A stretch of 64,000 bases of DNA from Motiliproteus sp041586615 (GCA_041586615.1 JBFGZS010000016.1:7978-71977), one strand, 5' to 3'. Positions 45,236 to 54,987 are shown, numbered from the stretch's first letter. Made by a program: numbers and translations. The notes: generated from the sequence alone by a model not told the origin.

Positions 45236-45859
45236 TCAACCCGTCGGCACAGAACCGTGCTTGAGACGCACATACATCAGCGCCACCGTGATAGCATCCC
45301 CCAACGCGGTATGCCGCTCAAGGATGGGCAGATTGAGCTTTTTGGCGATGGTATCGAAGCGCAGATCCGTATCGCCGCCGATCTGCTTCCATTTCACGAT
45401 ATCATGGTAGACATGCGATAACTCAATGGCCTTATTCGGCAGCCCGAACCCGTAACGGGGACGCAGAAATTTATCCAGCATCTTGATGTCGAAATTCACA
45501 TAGTAGCCGAGAATCGGACGATTACCGACAAACGCCAACACCTGCTCCAGCGCCTCTTCAATCTCCACACCCTCGGATAGATCCATCCCCCGAATCTTAT
45601 GAATCTTGATCGAGTCTCCCGTTAGGCTGTCCGGTTTTTTTAGCTTGATATCCAAGCGCTCACTGGTGCGCACACGCTTACCTTTAATACGAACAGCGCC
45701 GATGGAGAGGATGTCGGCGTTGGCAACATCAAGGCCGGTGGTCTCACAATCGAGCGACACCACCTCATCGCCTTTATAGCGCTCAAACAAAGACGCATAA
45801 GGACCGTTTTTGTGTTGCTTGCGATCTTGGTAACAGCGCAACATTCGCGGGATATACAT
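45236..45859 (-). CDS. DnaQ-like 3'-5' exonuclease
   Basis: This 207-residue protein belongs to the DEDDh exonuclease superfamily. The metal-binding motifs are seen as SLDCETTGLD, the NFDIKMLDKF segment and the C-terminal ERHTALGDAITVA with its histidine and aspartate. Its substrate is not known. It lies nine bp downstream of the DUF294 gene, and this pair is commonly next to actP in gammaproteobacteria. Confidence 0.88.
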   Translation of the reverse strand: MYIPRMLRCYQDRKQHKNGPYASLFERYKGDEVVSLDCETTGLDVANADILSIGAVRIKGKRVRTSERLDIKLKKPDSLTGDSIKIHKIRGMDLSEGVEIEEALEQVLAFVGNRPILGYYVNFDIKMLDKFLRPRYGFGLPNKAIELSHVYHDIVKWKQIGGDTDLRFDTIAKKLNLPILERHTALGDAITVALMYVRLKHGSVPTG

Positions 45860-45867
45860 CCTGGTAA

Positions 45868-47688
45868 TTACCTCTCCAGATGGTAGCGAAGCGACAGATG
45901 CTTCTTAAACTCTTTGACCACATGCAACGCTTCACGCAACAGGTCCTTATCCATTCTATCCAAACGTTGCAGGGCAATCATGTTCGGCGATTCGCTAAAA
46001 CCGTCCTCATCGATCCGGCGCAACTGCTGACGCACGCGAATCTGCACAAAAATCGACAACGCCTCGACCAACTCACGCCCCTGACTGTCATGCAACACCC
46101 CGCTGCTGATCAACTCATCAATGCGTTTGAACGTGTTCGTTTCCAGAATGCGGTTCTGCAGTGCCAGCGTTCGAATACCGTGCACTATCGGAAAGATACC
46201 GCCCTTTTTGATATCGATCCCTTCTTCACGGTTTTTGATACCACCAAACAGCGTCAACGGCGTATCAAAAACCAGGGATGCCCGGGCAAAATGGGCAAAA
46301 AACACTTTATTATCGTGCATACGCCGTAAAAACCAGTTCCGTGCCGCTTTAAAGAGTGCCGGGTTTCCCGCGACCGGCTTCGCGTCAACAGCAATGGCCA
46401 GGTTCATCAGCGCGTCGCCTTCGCAGGTATTGGCCCAGTTATCCATTCGCGTGGTCCAATCCGACAAATACTGTACCCAATAGGGGTTGGAAACCATGAT
46501 ATTGCCGGGGCACGGCGGATAGCCAAACGCCATCAACACCTCGCTGAAGCGGTTCAACAGCCGATCCCGGTCCGGCCAATCCAGCCCATCGCGCATAATG
46601 ATGGCATTGTCCTGGTCGGTTTTCATGATCTGCTCGCCGCGCCCCTCACTCCCCATGACGACCAGGCAAACGTGGGGCCAGAGATCTTCAGGCACCAGTA
46701 ATTGAAACAGCTTGGCCATCACCCGCTCGTTCATGGCCGAGACCAGATCCATGGCAAAACGCGCCTTGACACCATGGGAAACCAAGGAACGTATCAACTC
46801 ATTCAGGCCATGCGCCGCTTCGGACAAGTCCTCAATGGTTGTCGCCCGCTCAATGCGCAAACCGATCACATGGGAATGACTGGAGAAATAACTCAGCACA
46901 TCGGTGAGCTCGACAATCCCCATCAACTGATGATCTTTCAGCACGACCACACGCTCAATCTGCTGTTTGGTCATCAAAATCAAGGCATTGAACAGAAAAT
47001 CACCCGCCTCGACCGAGATCAACCGATAGGTCGCAATATCTGCGACATCGGTATCCAGTGACAGGCCTTGCAAGACTACGGCATCGAGCAGGTCGGTACC
47101 GGTAATCATGCCATAGCGCGACGCTTTGCGAACCAACACACAATCCACGTGCTTTTCTCGCATCAAGGCCGTAGTTTCCTTGATCGAGGTTCCTTCCTGA
47201 ACCACCAACGGGTCGCGCATACACTCCCCGTCGACCTGAGCCAGCATAAACTCGGCCATACCCTGATCATCACCATGCTGGGCGTGTATTTCACTCTTTG
47301 CCGCGAGATCGCGGCTAAAATAATCGCCGAAACGCGGATTGCTGTACACCAACTCCAGTAACACCTTGGTCGACAGAATATGGGCAATCGTCTCTTCTTC
47401 GGCGATAAAATTATGAATAGCTTTGCCTTTCAGCGCCGACCAGGCACCAAAATAGTCTTCATTGGTGTAGCTAACAAAGACGTGTTCTTGGCCCGGCTCT
47501 TCGCTCACCTCACTCTCACTCACGCGGCCTTTCAAAATAATAAACAACCCTTCGGGTGCCTCTCCCGCGCGAATCAGGTATTCACCTTGCTGGTAATAGG
47601 CAATATCCAGATTGGATTCCAGCGTTTTCAATTCATTCGTATCAAGAATACTGAACGGCAGATTCTCGGCATTAAAAGCAGTTGTCAT
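45868..47688 (-). CDS. cNMP-binding/CBS/DUF294 nucleotidyltransferase-like protein
   Basis: This 606-residue protein has an N-terminal cyclic-nucleotide-binding-like domain (about 12-125, YYQQGEYLIRAGEAPEGLF), a CBS pair (about 155-270), a DUF294 nucleotidyltransferase-like domain with VVMGSEGRGEQIMKTDQDNA (GS...D-x-D pattern) and a C-terminal DUF294-associated helical domain. It probably senses a nucleotide and acts as a regulatory transferase; the reaction is not established. ATG at 47688 follows GGGAG by ten bases. A terminator lies between it and actP. Confidence 0.85.
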   Translation of the reverse strand: MTTAFNAENLPFSILDTNELKTLESNLDIAYYQQGEYLIRAGEAPEGLFIILKGRVSESEVSEEPGQEHVFVSYTNEDYFGAWSALKGKAIHNFIAEEETIAHILSTKVLLELVYSNPRFGDYFSRDLAAKSEIHAQHGDDQGMAEFMLAQVDGECMRDPLVVQEGTSIKETTALMREKHVDCVLVRKASRYGMITGTDLLDAVVLQGLSLDTDVADIATYRLISVEAGDFLFNALILMTKQQIERVVVLKDHQLMGIVELTDVLSYFSSHSHVIGLRIERATTIEDLSEAAHGLNELIRSLVSHGVKARFAMDLVSAMNERVMAKLFQLLVPEDLWPHVCLVVMGSEGRGEQIMKTDQDNAIIMRDGLDWPDRDRLLNRFSEVLMAFGYPPCPGNIMVSNPYWVQYLSDWTTRMDNWANTCEGDALMNLAIAVDAKPVAGNPALFKAARNWFLRRMHDNKVFFAHFARASLVFDTPLTLFGGIKNREEGIDIKKGGIFPIVHGIRTLALQNRILETNTFKRIDELISSGVLHDSQGRELVEALSIFVQIRVRQQLRRIDEDGFSESPNMIALQRLDRMDKDLLREALHVVKEFKKHLSLRYHLER

Positions 47689-47707
47689 ACGTAAGGAACT
47701 CCCAAAG

Positions 47708-47742
47708 AAAAAAAAGCACACCCGCATCGCTGCCGGTGTGCT
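47708..47742 (-). terminator. Intrinsic terminator after actP
   Basis: On the minus strand AAGCACACC pairs with GGTGTGCTT around an eleven-base loop and is followed by a run of T, 26 bp after the actP stop. It should end the DUF4212-actP transcript before the DUF294 gene. Confidence 0.85.
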
Positions 47743-47767
47743 TAGAGACCTTCGTTCAGATCATGTA

Positions 47768-49576
47768 TCAGTGATCGTGCGCTTCACCGGCACCGCGAGG
47801 AATACGAATATGCTCAACCATAGACTGTATTTCAGCCGGCGGCGGCGGTGTCATGGAAGACACCGTGAACGCCACAATGAAGTTCAGGATCATGCCGACC
47901 GTACCAAAGCCTTCTGGCGAGATACCCATAAACATTTCTTCCTTGGTCCCCCCCATAAACTTGAAGTAGATGATGTAGGCCATGGTAGAACCGATACCAA
48001 CCACCATACCGGCAATCGCGCCTTCCTTGTTCATCCGCTTGGAGAAGATGCCCATGATGATGACAGGGAAGAAGGAAGATGCCGCCAGACCGAAGGCCAG
48101 TGCGACGACGATGGCCACGAAGCCCGGAGGATTGATGCCGAAGTAACCGGCAACAATGATCGCAACAACCGCCGCCAGACGGGCGTACATTAATTCCTGC
48201 TTATCGGTGATGTTCGGATTAACAATCGTCTTCATCAAGTCATGCGAGATCGCGGTAGAGATGACCAGCAGCAGGCCTGCCGCGGTGGACAATGCCGCGG
48301 CTACCGCACCCGCAGCAACCAATGCGATGACCCAACCCGGCAATTTCGCGATTTCGGGGTTGGCCAGTACCATGATGTCACGGTCAACGTAGACCTCATT
48401 GGCAAACGGCTGCTTGGCGCTATCGAAGCTGCCATCATTCAGGTTGGTCACAATCCGCGACCCATTGTCGTTACGGTTTTCATCATCAAACGCGGGCTTA
48501 CCCTTACCGCTGAAGGCGTTACCCGCAGCATACTGAATCTTGCCGTCACCGTTGTAATCGTTCCAACCGATCAGACCCGCATTTTCCCAGTTCTTGAACC
48601 ACTCCGGCATCGCTTCATAAGCAACGCCCTGTTTGTCAGGACCATTCAGGGTCGAGATAAGGTTGTACTTACCGAACGCCGCCACGCCGGGAATAGAGGT
48701 GTAGAGGATCGCAATAAACATCAACGCCCAGCCCGCAGAAGAGCGCGCGTCTTTTACACGCGGAACCGTGAAGAAACGAACGATTACGTGAGGCAAACCC
48801 GCCGTACCGCACATCAAAGCGGCGGTCAGGAAGAACATATCCAGGGTCGATTTACCACCGGCCGTATATTCCTTAAAGCCCAGCTCGGTCGATAGGCTAT
48901 CAATGGTTGCCAGAACCGACTGACCGCCATCCAGCGTTGCGCCCAGACCCGTTTGCGGCAAGATATGCCCGGTAACCTGGAAGGAGAGGAACAGCGCAGG
49001 AATCGTAAAGGCCAAAATCAGTACGACGTACTGAGCCACCTGGGTGTAGGTGATACCTTTCATGCCGCCAAGAACGGCGTAGAAGAACACAATCGCCATC
49101 CCGAGAATAACACCGGTATTGATATCAACGTGCAGGAAGCGGGAGAACACGATACCAACACCCCGCATCTGACCGGCCACATAGGTGAAGGAGATGATGA
49201 TCGTACAGAGAACCGCAATAACTCGCGCCGTGTTGGAGTAATACCGGTCACCAACAAAATCGGGCACAGTAAACTTGCCAAACTTGCGCAGGTAAGGCGC
49301 CAGAAGCATCGCCAGCATAACGTAACCGCCGGTCCACCCCATCAGGTAGGCCGCGCCGTCACGACCGATGAACGAGATGATACCCGCAAGGGAGATAAAG
49401 GAAGCCGCAGACATCCAGTCAGCTGCGGTTGCCATGCCATTAGCGATAGGGGGTACACCGCCGCCCGCAACGTAAAATTCTTTGGTTGATCCGGCTCTCG
49501 CCCAGATCGCGATACCGATATACAGAGCAAAGGAGGCTCCGATAAAGGCAAAGTTCAGTATGTCTTGACCCGTCAT
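47768..49576 (-). CDS. actP: Acetate/monocarboxylate:cation symporter (ActP-like)
   Basis: This 602-residue sodium:solute symporter (SSS family) matches the ActP/VC_2705 subgroup. It has about 13 helices, the FYVAGGGVPPIANGMATAAD segment typical of ActP, AAALSTAAGLLLVIS and a large periplasmic loop of polar residues (about 320-395). It likely imports acetate or a related short carboxylate. The DUF4212 gene is immediately upstream, as is usual. The signal-free start is ATG at 49576. Confidence 0.88.
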   Translation of the reverse strand: MTGQDILNFAFIGASFALYIGIAIWARAGSTKEFYVAGGGVPPIANGMATAADWMSAASFISLAGIISFIGRDGAAYLMGWTGGYVMLAMLLAPYLRKFGKFTVPDFVGDRYYSNTARVIAVLCTIIISFTYVAGQMRGVGIVFSRFLHVDINTGVILGMAIVFFYAVLGGMKGITYTQVAQYVVLILAFTIPALFLSFQVTGHILPQTGLGATLDGGQSVLATIDSLSTELGFKEYTAGGKSTLDMFFLTAALMCGTAGLPHVIVRFFTVPRVKDARSSAGWALMFIAILYTSIPGVAAFGKYNLISTLNGPDKQGVAYEAMPEWFKNWENAGLIGWNDYNGDGKIQYAAGNAFSGKGKPAFDDENRNDNGSRIVTNLNDGSFDSAKQPFANEVYVDRDIMVLANPEIAKLPGWVIALVAAGAVAAALSTAAGLLLVISTAISHDLMKTIVNPNITDKQELMYARLAAVVAIIVAGYFGINPPGFVAIVVALAFGLAASSFFPVIIMGIFSKRMNKEGAIAGMVVGIGSTMAYIIYFKFMGGTKEEMFMGISPEGFGTVGMILNFIVAFTVSSMTPPPPAEIQSMVEHIRIPRGAGEAHDH

Positions 49577-49601
49577 AGTTATGCCGTCCTATTTGTTATT
49601 G

Positions 49602-49862
49602 TTATTCATGCACATCGTATTTTTCATCGAGCTTATTCATGCTTATGGCATAAGCAACGATCAAACCACAGAAGATAAAAATCGATCCCTGTTGAGCAAA
49701 CCAGAATCCCAACTGGAACCCAAAGAAGGGAATTGCATTAAGTTGTTCGATAAACAAGATTCCGCAGCCGTAAGAGACCACGAACCAGACCACCAGATAC
49801 GAGAGAATGGTTCGAATATTCTCTTTCCAGTAAGCCTGAGCTTTTTCAGGAGTTAGGCTCAT
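49602..49862 (-). CDS. DUF4212 membrane protein
   Basis: This 86-residue protein has two transmembrane helices (about YLVVWFVVSYGCGILFI and QGSIFIFCGLIVAYAI) and belongs to DUF4212, the small partner encoded next to ActP-type symporters. The ATG at 49862 follows GGAAGG. The longer open frame upstream of it is unlikely to be translated. Confidence 0.88.
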   Translation of the reverse strand: MSLTPEKAQAYWKENIRTILSYLVVWFVVSYGCGILFIEQLNAIPFFGFQLGFWFAQQGSIFIFCGLIVAYAISMNKLDEKYDVHE

Positions 49863-50166
49863 AGCACCTTCCTTCAATTTGTTGTTATTAGAGATAGTTA
49901 ACATCACGCACAGCGAATGTAGCAAACCCCGCGCAGGAACAAACCCCAACTTTAGTCTGAAGCAAATTAAACCCTGTTGATGGAAATGACCAAGACCACA
50001 ACATAGTCTTATAAAACAAAAAGATAATCCAGCATATCTTTCGCTAACCAACAATAAAAGCCGCCGCTAGACAATGGTATTAGACTCGCTGTCTTTCAGA
50101 CTTTGGTATGATCAAAACCCTCTTGCTCCCGAGGCTACTGCACCTCACCCACGCACAGGAAACGCT

Positions 50167-53100
50167 ATGCTCGAAGGCTGGTTTATCATCGCGGTTTCAC
50201 TCACCTATGTCGGTATTCTGTTTGCGATTGCCTACTACGGCGACAACCATGCACGGGAGCTGCTTAATTCCCGCACTCGACCCATGGTATATAGCCTATC
50301 GCTAGCGGTTTATGCCACCTCCTGGACCTTTTATGGGGCGGTTGGGCGTGCCTCAACCAGTGGCTGGGAGTTTCTTGCCACCTATCTAGGGCCGATCATC
50401 ACCTTTATTTTCGGCTGGCAGATATTCACGCGCATCATCCATATCAGCAAAAAGCAGAATATCACCACTATTTCCGATTTTATTGCCTCCCGATACGGTA
50501 AAAGCCAAGGCCTGGCAGTACTGGTTACGGTCATCGCCGTGCTGGGCATCGTGCCGTATATTGCCCTGCAGTTGAAGGCCGTGGCTATCAGCTACAACGC
50601 CTTAACCACCTCGGCCGGTGCCGCGGTAGCCAACGGCAGCGACACCGCGCTCTTCGTCGCGCTACTCATGGCGCTGTTTGCTATTTTATTTGGCACGCGG
50701 CATATCGACGCCACCGAGCATCATGAAGGCATCGTGCTCGCCATCGCGTTCGAATCTATCATTAAGCTAACCGCGTTTGTCGCGGTAGGCCTGTTTGTGA
50801 CCTTTGGTATCTTCGACGGCTTTGACGACCTGTTTAGCAAAGCTGCCGCGGAGCTGACTAATAATAAAAACTTCCAGCGTGACCTCACCCAAAACAGTTT
50901 TCTGACCGAAACGCTGCTTGCCGCGCTGGCGATCATCTGCCTACCGCGTCAGTTTCATGTTGCCGTGGTAGAAAATGCCGATCCTCGCGACCTGCGAACG
51001 GCACGCTGGGTATTCCCTTTTTACCTGATTCTGGCCAGCCTGTTTGTGTTGCCCATCGCCACCGCAGGTATGCTGACCTTCCCGGATGGTAGCATTGATG
51101 CCGACACGTTCGTGCTGACCCTGCCTTTATCCGCCAACCAGAATTATCTGGCGGTTTTTGCCTTTATCGGCGGTCTATCCGCCGCCACCAGTATGGTTAT
51201 CGTCGCCACAATAACCCTGAGCACCATGGTCTGTAACGACATCATCATGCCGACGCTGATGCGTATCCGCTGGCTGAAACTCTCGCATAACAACGACCTC
51301 GGTGCTCTGCTGCTGAAAGTACGTCGCCTCACCATCATCAATCTGATGCTGCTGGCCTATTTTTACTACCGCATCTTCGGCGATTCGGGCAGCCTGGCAT
51401 CGTTTGGTTTACTGGCCTTTGTTGCCGTTGCCCAGTTCGCCCCGGCACTGTTTGGCGCGGTTATCTGGAAAGACGGTACGCGTCAGGGCGCACTGGCCGG
51501 TATCAGCGCCGGGTTCCTGGTCTGGCTTTACACACTGGTGATCCCGACCATGAGTCAGGCGGGTCTAATCCCGGCCGCGATGGAAAACCTGCTTTGGGCC
51601 TCAGGATGGATGAAGCCCACGGCGTTGTTTGGCCTTCCCTTGAGCGATCCGCTGACCCACGGCACATTCTGGAGCTTACTTGCCAACGTGATCCTGTTTG
51701 GTGTGGTCTCACGCTATTCCACCCCGCGCCTGATCGACCGGATACAGGCTAGCACCTATGTCGACAGCCAAAGCCTCGATGGCCGCTCACCGGCGCACAC
51801 GCTGACCGGTAACACCTCGGTCGGCGACCTGCAGTTGCTGACCGAACGCTTTCTCGGCGTTAGCCGGGCACAACACGCGCTGACCGGATTTTCCCTGCAG
51901 CGTGGCGAGGATCCACCGCTTTCCGGCGACCGCGCCTCCAATGAACTTATCGACTTTACCGAACGCCTGCTAGCCGGGGTCATCGGCGCCTCGTCGGCGC
52001 GAATTCTGATGGCATCGACGCTGCGTGGACGCGATATGCAGCTTGGCGACGTGGTATCGATCGTCGACGAGGCGTCTCAGGTTCTCAAATTCAACCGTTC
52101 ATTACTGCAGTCCACCATCGAAAACATCAACCAGGGCGTCAGTGTGGTTGACCAGCAACTGCGCCTGGTTGCCTGGAACCGCCGCTACCAAGAGTTGTTC
52201 GAGTACCCGGATGGTCTGGTCTGTGTCGGACGCAAAGCCGCGGATATCTTCCGCTATAACGCACGCATGGGCGAATATGGCCCGGTAGATGTTGACCAGC
52301 TGGTTCAGCAACGCCTGCGCATGCTGACCTCCGGACAACCTCAGTCCTATATGCGCTACCGCCAGGACGGCACAGTACTGCAAGTCCATGGTAACCCGAT
52401 GCCCGGCGGCGGTTTCGTCAGCACCTATACCGACATTACCGAACTCAAACGGACCGAAGAAGCCTTGCGCGAGAGCGAGCAAAGCATCCGCCTCTACACC
52501 GATAACGTGCCGGTACTCATCGCGTATCTGGACAAAGATCGCCGCTACCTGTTCGTCAATAAAGCCTACGCGGAAACCTTCAATATTCAGGATCGCCACA
52601 GTATTTCCGGCACCCCCTGCTACAAGATTCTGCTCCGCGAAGACTACGAACAACGCACCCCCTATATCAGCCGGGTTCTCAAAGGCGAACGGCAGCGCTT
52701 CGAAACCGAGCTACCCACCACCGACGGTCAAATTCGTTATGCCGATGTGACCTACATCCCGCATATTGGCGAGTACGGCGATATCCTCGGCTATTTCACC
52801 CTGTATCAGGATATTACCGAGCGGCGTCAGGCCGAAATAGCGCTGCAAGAGACCAATGAAAATCTGGAAGAACGCGTCCGCGAGCGAACCCAGGCGATCT
52901 CCGCCATTAACAAAGAACTACGCAAAGAAAACACCATCCGCGCCTTGATCGAGGATGAGCTGCGCCAAGCGAAAAGTGATGCCGAGGCCGCCAACCTGGG
53001 TAAAACCCGCTTCCTGGCCGCGGCCAGCCACGACCTGCTGCAGCCACTGAATGCCGCTAGGCTATTCGCCTCCGCTCTCGGGCAGCAGGAACTCAACAGT

Positions 53101-54102
53101 GACGTCAGGCAGCTGATTCACCATCTTGACGGGTCCCTTAAGTCCGCCGAAGAGCTGCTAGTGACCCTGCTGGATATCTCAAAACTAGACGCCGGTGCTC
53201 TGGAGCCAACACTGAGCGACTTTTCTATCGAAACCTTGTTCAAAAACCTGCACGCGGAGCTCTCGGTCATCAGCCGCAACAAAGGCTTAACGCTGACCTG
53301 CGCCACCAGCAAACAGGTCATTCGCAGCGACCAGCAACTGCTGCGCCGCGTCTTGCAGAATTTTTTGACCAACGCCATTCGTTATACCGATCAGGGTCGT
53401 ATCCTGATGGGGTGTCGGCGGATCCGAACCGGGCTTCGTATCGAAGTCTGGGATACCGGTGTTGGCATTCCAGAATCGAAACTCAAAGAGGTGTTTGAAG
53501 AGTTTCGTCGTATCGACAATCCGAAACATTCTCAGGTTAAAGGCCTGGGGTTAGGGCTGGCGATTACCGAACGTATTGCGAAAATGCTTAACCACCCGCT
53601 AAACGTTCGCTCCTGGACGGGCAAAGGGACCGTATTCAGCGTGGACGTACCTTTGGGCGATGCCAAGGCGGTTAAAAAGACGGCTCAAGCCCGCAGCGTC
53701 GGTGGCCGTGCCAGCAACATGCACGGGGTGCGGGTGCTGTGTATCGACAACGAACCGAACATTCTCGAAGGTATGACGGCACTTCTGAAGGGCTGGGGCT
53801 GCCATGTTCAAACGGCCCTCAGCGAGCAAGATGCACTGGCGCTGGCAAAAAGCGGTGAATTCCGCCCCGCCATCATATTAGCCGATTACCATCTAGGAGA
53901 AACCCAGACCGGCATCATGGCACTGCACGCCCTCGAGGCCTATTGGCAGGCAAAGACCCCGGCCATCGTGATCACGGCCGACCGCACCGACGCGGTCAGC
54001 GAAGAAGCCCGCGACTACGGCGCGTTACTGTTACAAAAACCGATGAAACCGGCAGGCCTGCGCGCCATGATGAACACGCTTCTGAGCCAGCAACACACAT
54101 AG
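50167..54102 (+). CDS. CrbS/MxtR-like SSS-PAS hybrid sensor kinase
   Basis: This 1311-residue protein joins an N-terminal SSS symporter-like membrane domain (about 1-480) to two PAS domains (about 640-760 and 770-890), a coiled coil, a histidine kinase core with His955 (AASHDLLQPLNAARLF), an ATPase domain (WDTGVGIPESK, GLGLGLAITERI) and a C-terminal receiver with Asp1240 (ILADYHLG). The layout matches CrbS/MxtR, which controls acetate use (acs, actP) through the CrbR/ErdR regulator in Vibrio and Pseudomonas. It is divergent from the ActP module. No response-regulator gene follows. The ATG at 50167 follows AGGAAACGCT; an earlier in-frame ATG at 50074 is less likely. Confidence 0.85.
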   Translation: MLEGWFIIAVSLTYVGILFAIAYYGDNHARELLNSRTRPMVYSLSLAVYATSWTFYGAVGRASTSGWEFLATYLGPIITFIFGWQIFTRIIHISKKQNITTISDFIASRYGKSQGLAVLVTVIAVLGIVPYIALQLKAVAISYNALTTSAGAAVANGSDTALFVALLMALFAILFGTRHIDATEHHEGIVLAIAFESIIKLTAFVAVGLFVTFGIFDGFDDLFSKAAAELTNNKNFQRDLTQNSFLTETLLAALAIICLPRQFHVAVVENADPRDLRTARWVFPFYLILASLFVLPIATAGMLTFPDGSIDADTFVLTLPLSANQNYLAVFAFIGGLSAATSMVIVATITLSTMVCNDIIMPTLMRIRWLKLSHNNDLGALLLKVRRLTIINLMLLAYFYYRIFGDSGSLASFGLLAFVAVAQFAPALFGAVIWKDGTRQGALAGISAGFLVWLYTLVIPTMSQAGLIPAAMENLLWASGWMKPTALFGLPLSDPLTHGTFWSLLANVILFGVVSRYSTPRLIDRIQASTYVDSQSLDGRSPAHTLTGNTSVGDLQLLTERFLGVSRAQHALTGFSLQRGEDPPLSGDRASNELIDFTERLLAGVIGASSARILMASTLRGRDMQLGDVVSIVDEASQVLKFNRSLLQSTIENINQGVSVVDQQLRLVAWNRRYQELFEYPDGLVCVGRKAADIFRYNARMGEYGPVDVDQLVQQRLRMLTSGQPQSYMRYRQDGTVLQVHGNPMPGGGFVSTYTDITELKRTEEALRESEQSIRLYTDNVPVLIAYLDKDRRYLFVNKAYAETFNIQDRHSISGTPCYKILLREDYEQRTPYISRVLKGERQRFETELPTTDGQIRYADVTYIPHIGEYGDILGYFTLYQDITERRQAEIALQETNENLEERVRERTQAISAINKELRKENTIRALIEDELRQAKSDAEAANLGKTRFLAAASHDLLQPLNAARLFASALGQQELNSDVRQLIHHLDGSLKSAEELLVTLLDISKLDAGALEPTLSDFSIETLFKNLHAELSVISRNKGLTLTCATSKQVIRSDQQLLRRVLQNFLTNAIRYTDQGRILMGCRRIRTGLRIEVWDTGVGIPESKLKEVFEEFRRIDNPKHSQVKGLGLGLAITERIAKMLNHPLNVRSWTGKGTVFSVDVPLGDAKAVKKTAQARSVGGRASNMHGVRVLCIDNEPNILEGMTALLKGWGCHVQTALSEQDALALAKSGEFRPAIILADYHLGETQTGIMALHALEAYWQAKTPAIVITADRTDAVSEEARDYGALLLQKPMKPAGLRAMMNTLLSQQHT

Positions 54103-54174
54103 GACGGCGATCCCGGACAGGATTATTTCTTCTGGGACGTAGTGGCCTGGGAGGGCTTGGGGGTCGGACCTACC

Positions 54175-54230
54175 CAACTATTAACCTGGCATCAAAATAC
54201 CGATCCATTCGGCCTTTTTTGGGTCCGCCC
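54175..54230 (+). repeat. Modular hairpin repeat, copy 4 (module A and shortened B)
   Basis: ACTATTAACCTGGCATCAAA runs on into ATACCGATCCATTCGGCC and TTTTTTGGGTCCGCCCC. It matches copies 2 and 5 but lacks the middle of B, and any C and D beyond it are too decayed to recognise. It lies downstream of the CrbS-like gene in a 334-bp gap that holds no gene. Confidence 0.8.
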
Positions 54231-54436
54231 CCTCGAGTTTCTTATGCGATTACCTGGTGATATTGCGAATTAGTGAGCGCCTCGATAAAGTGATCACAGG
54301 CCCGGTTCTCTGATTATACCATCAACCTGCCAGGAGCCCCTCGCTAGACCCGAATCTACCCGTGAGCCAAAATCCGTTGTTTAGGCGTATTGCGGCGTAG
54401 GCGCGTGAAACCGCAACCATGGAGTCATATTAGAAC

Positions 54437-54880
54437 ATGCGACGTTATCTACCACGGCTACACGCCTTCATCCCCCTGTTAGTGATCGGTTTTCTCGCCG
54501 GGTGCAGTAGTGAATTTGATCCCTGGCATGAGGACAGCAAGACCGGGCGTTGGTTTAGCGAGAGCCAGGTTGCCCTAGGCCAGCAGGTGTATCAGACCCA
54601 TTGCGCCAACTGTCATGGCCCCAAGGCCGAGGCAACGCCTGAATGGACCAAAACGGATGCCGAAGGCCTTTATCCGCCGCCACCGCTTAATGGCACCGCC
54701 CACGCGTGGCATCATCCGTTTCCGGCGTTAAAGCAGGTTATCGAGGAGGGGTCGCGAGGACGGATGCCGGCCTGGAAAGACCGGTTGACCGAGCCTGAAA
54801 TCGAAGCCGTTATCGCCTGGTTTCAAAGCTTATGGCCCGACCGAGGCTACCAAATCTGGCAGCGACAACATAAAGACTAG
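54437..54880 (+). CDS. Cytochrome c lipoprotein
   Basis: This 147-residue protein has a lipoprotein signal peptide (lipobox LAGC, Cys23) and a single class I cytochrome c domain with CANCH (Cys56, Cys59, His60); Met in GRMPAWKD is the probable second heme ligand. It should be a membrane-anchored periplasmic electron carrier. No oxidase or dehydrogenase gene is beside it. Its maturation needs a full Ccm system, of which only ccmABCDH is seen in this window. Confidence 0.88.
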   Translation: MRRYLPRLHAFIPLLVIGFLAGCSSEFDPWHEDSKTGRWFSESQVALGQQVYQTHCANCHGPKAEATPEWTKTDAEGLYPPPPLNGTAHAWHHPFPALKQVIEEGSRGRMPAWKDRLTEPEIEAVIAWFQSLWPDRGYQIWQRQHKD

Positions 54881-54900
54881 CCGCCTGGCAGGCCACGGAC

Positions 54901-54939
54901 GAAAAAACGGCAGATCTCCTAAGAGGAAAGCCTGCCGTT
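54901..54939 (-). terminator. Intrinsic terminator after the peroxiredoxin-glutaredoxin gene
   Basis: On the minus strand AACGGCAG (54932-54939) pairs with CTGCCGTT (54906-54913) and is followed by a run of T. It lies 40 bp after the stop codon of the fusion gene and 20-60 bp after the stop of the convergent cytochrome gene. Confidence 0.85.
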
Positions 54940-54942
54940 GTC

Positions 54943-54987
54943 GGGTTTAGCGCTTAGGACTGCTTTTGGGTTTAACGCTTAGGACTG
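54943..54987. repeat. 25-bp imperfect tandem duplication at the 3' end of the peroxiredoxin fusion gene
   Basis: GGGTTTAGCGCTTAGGACTG (54943-54962) recurs as GGGTTTAACGCTTAGGACTG (54968-54987), offset 25 bp. The second copy contains the stop codon of the fusion gene, so the first is an extra, untranslated copy of the gene end. Confidence 0.9.
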
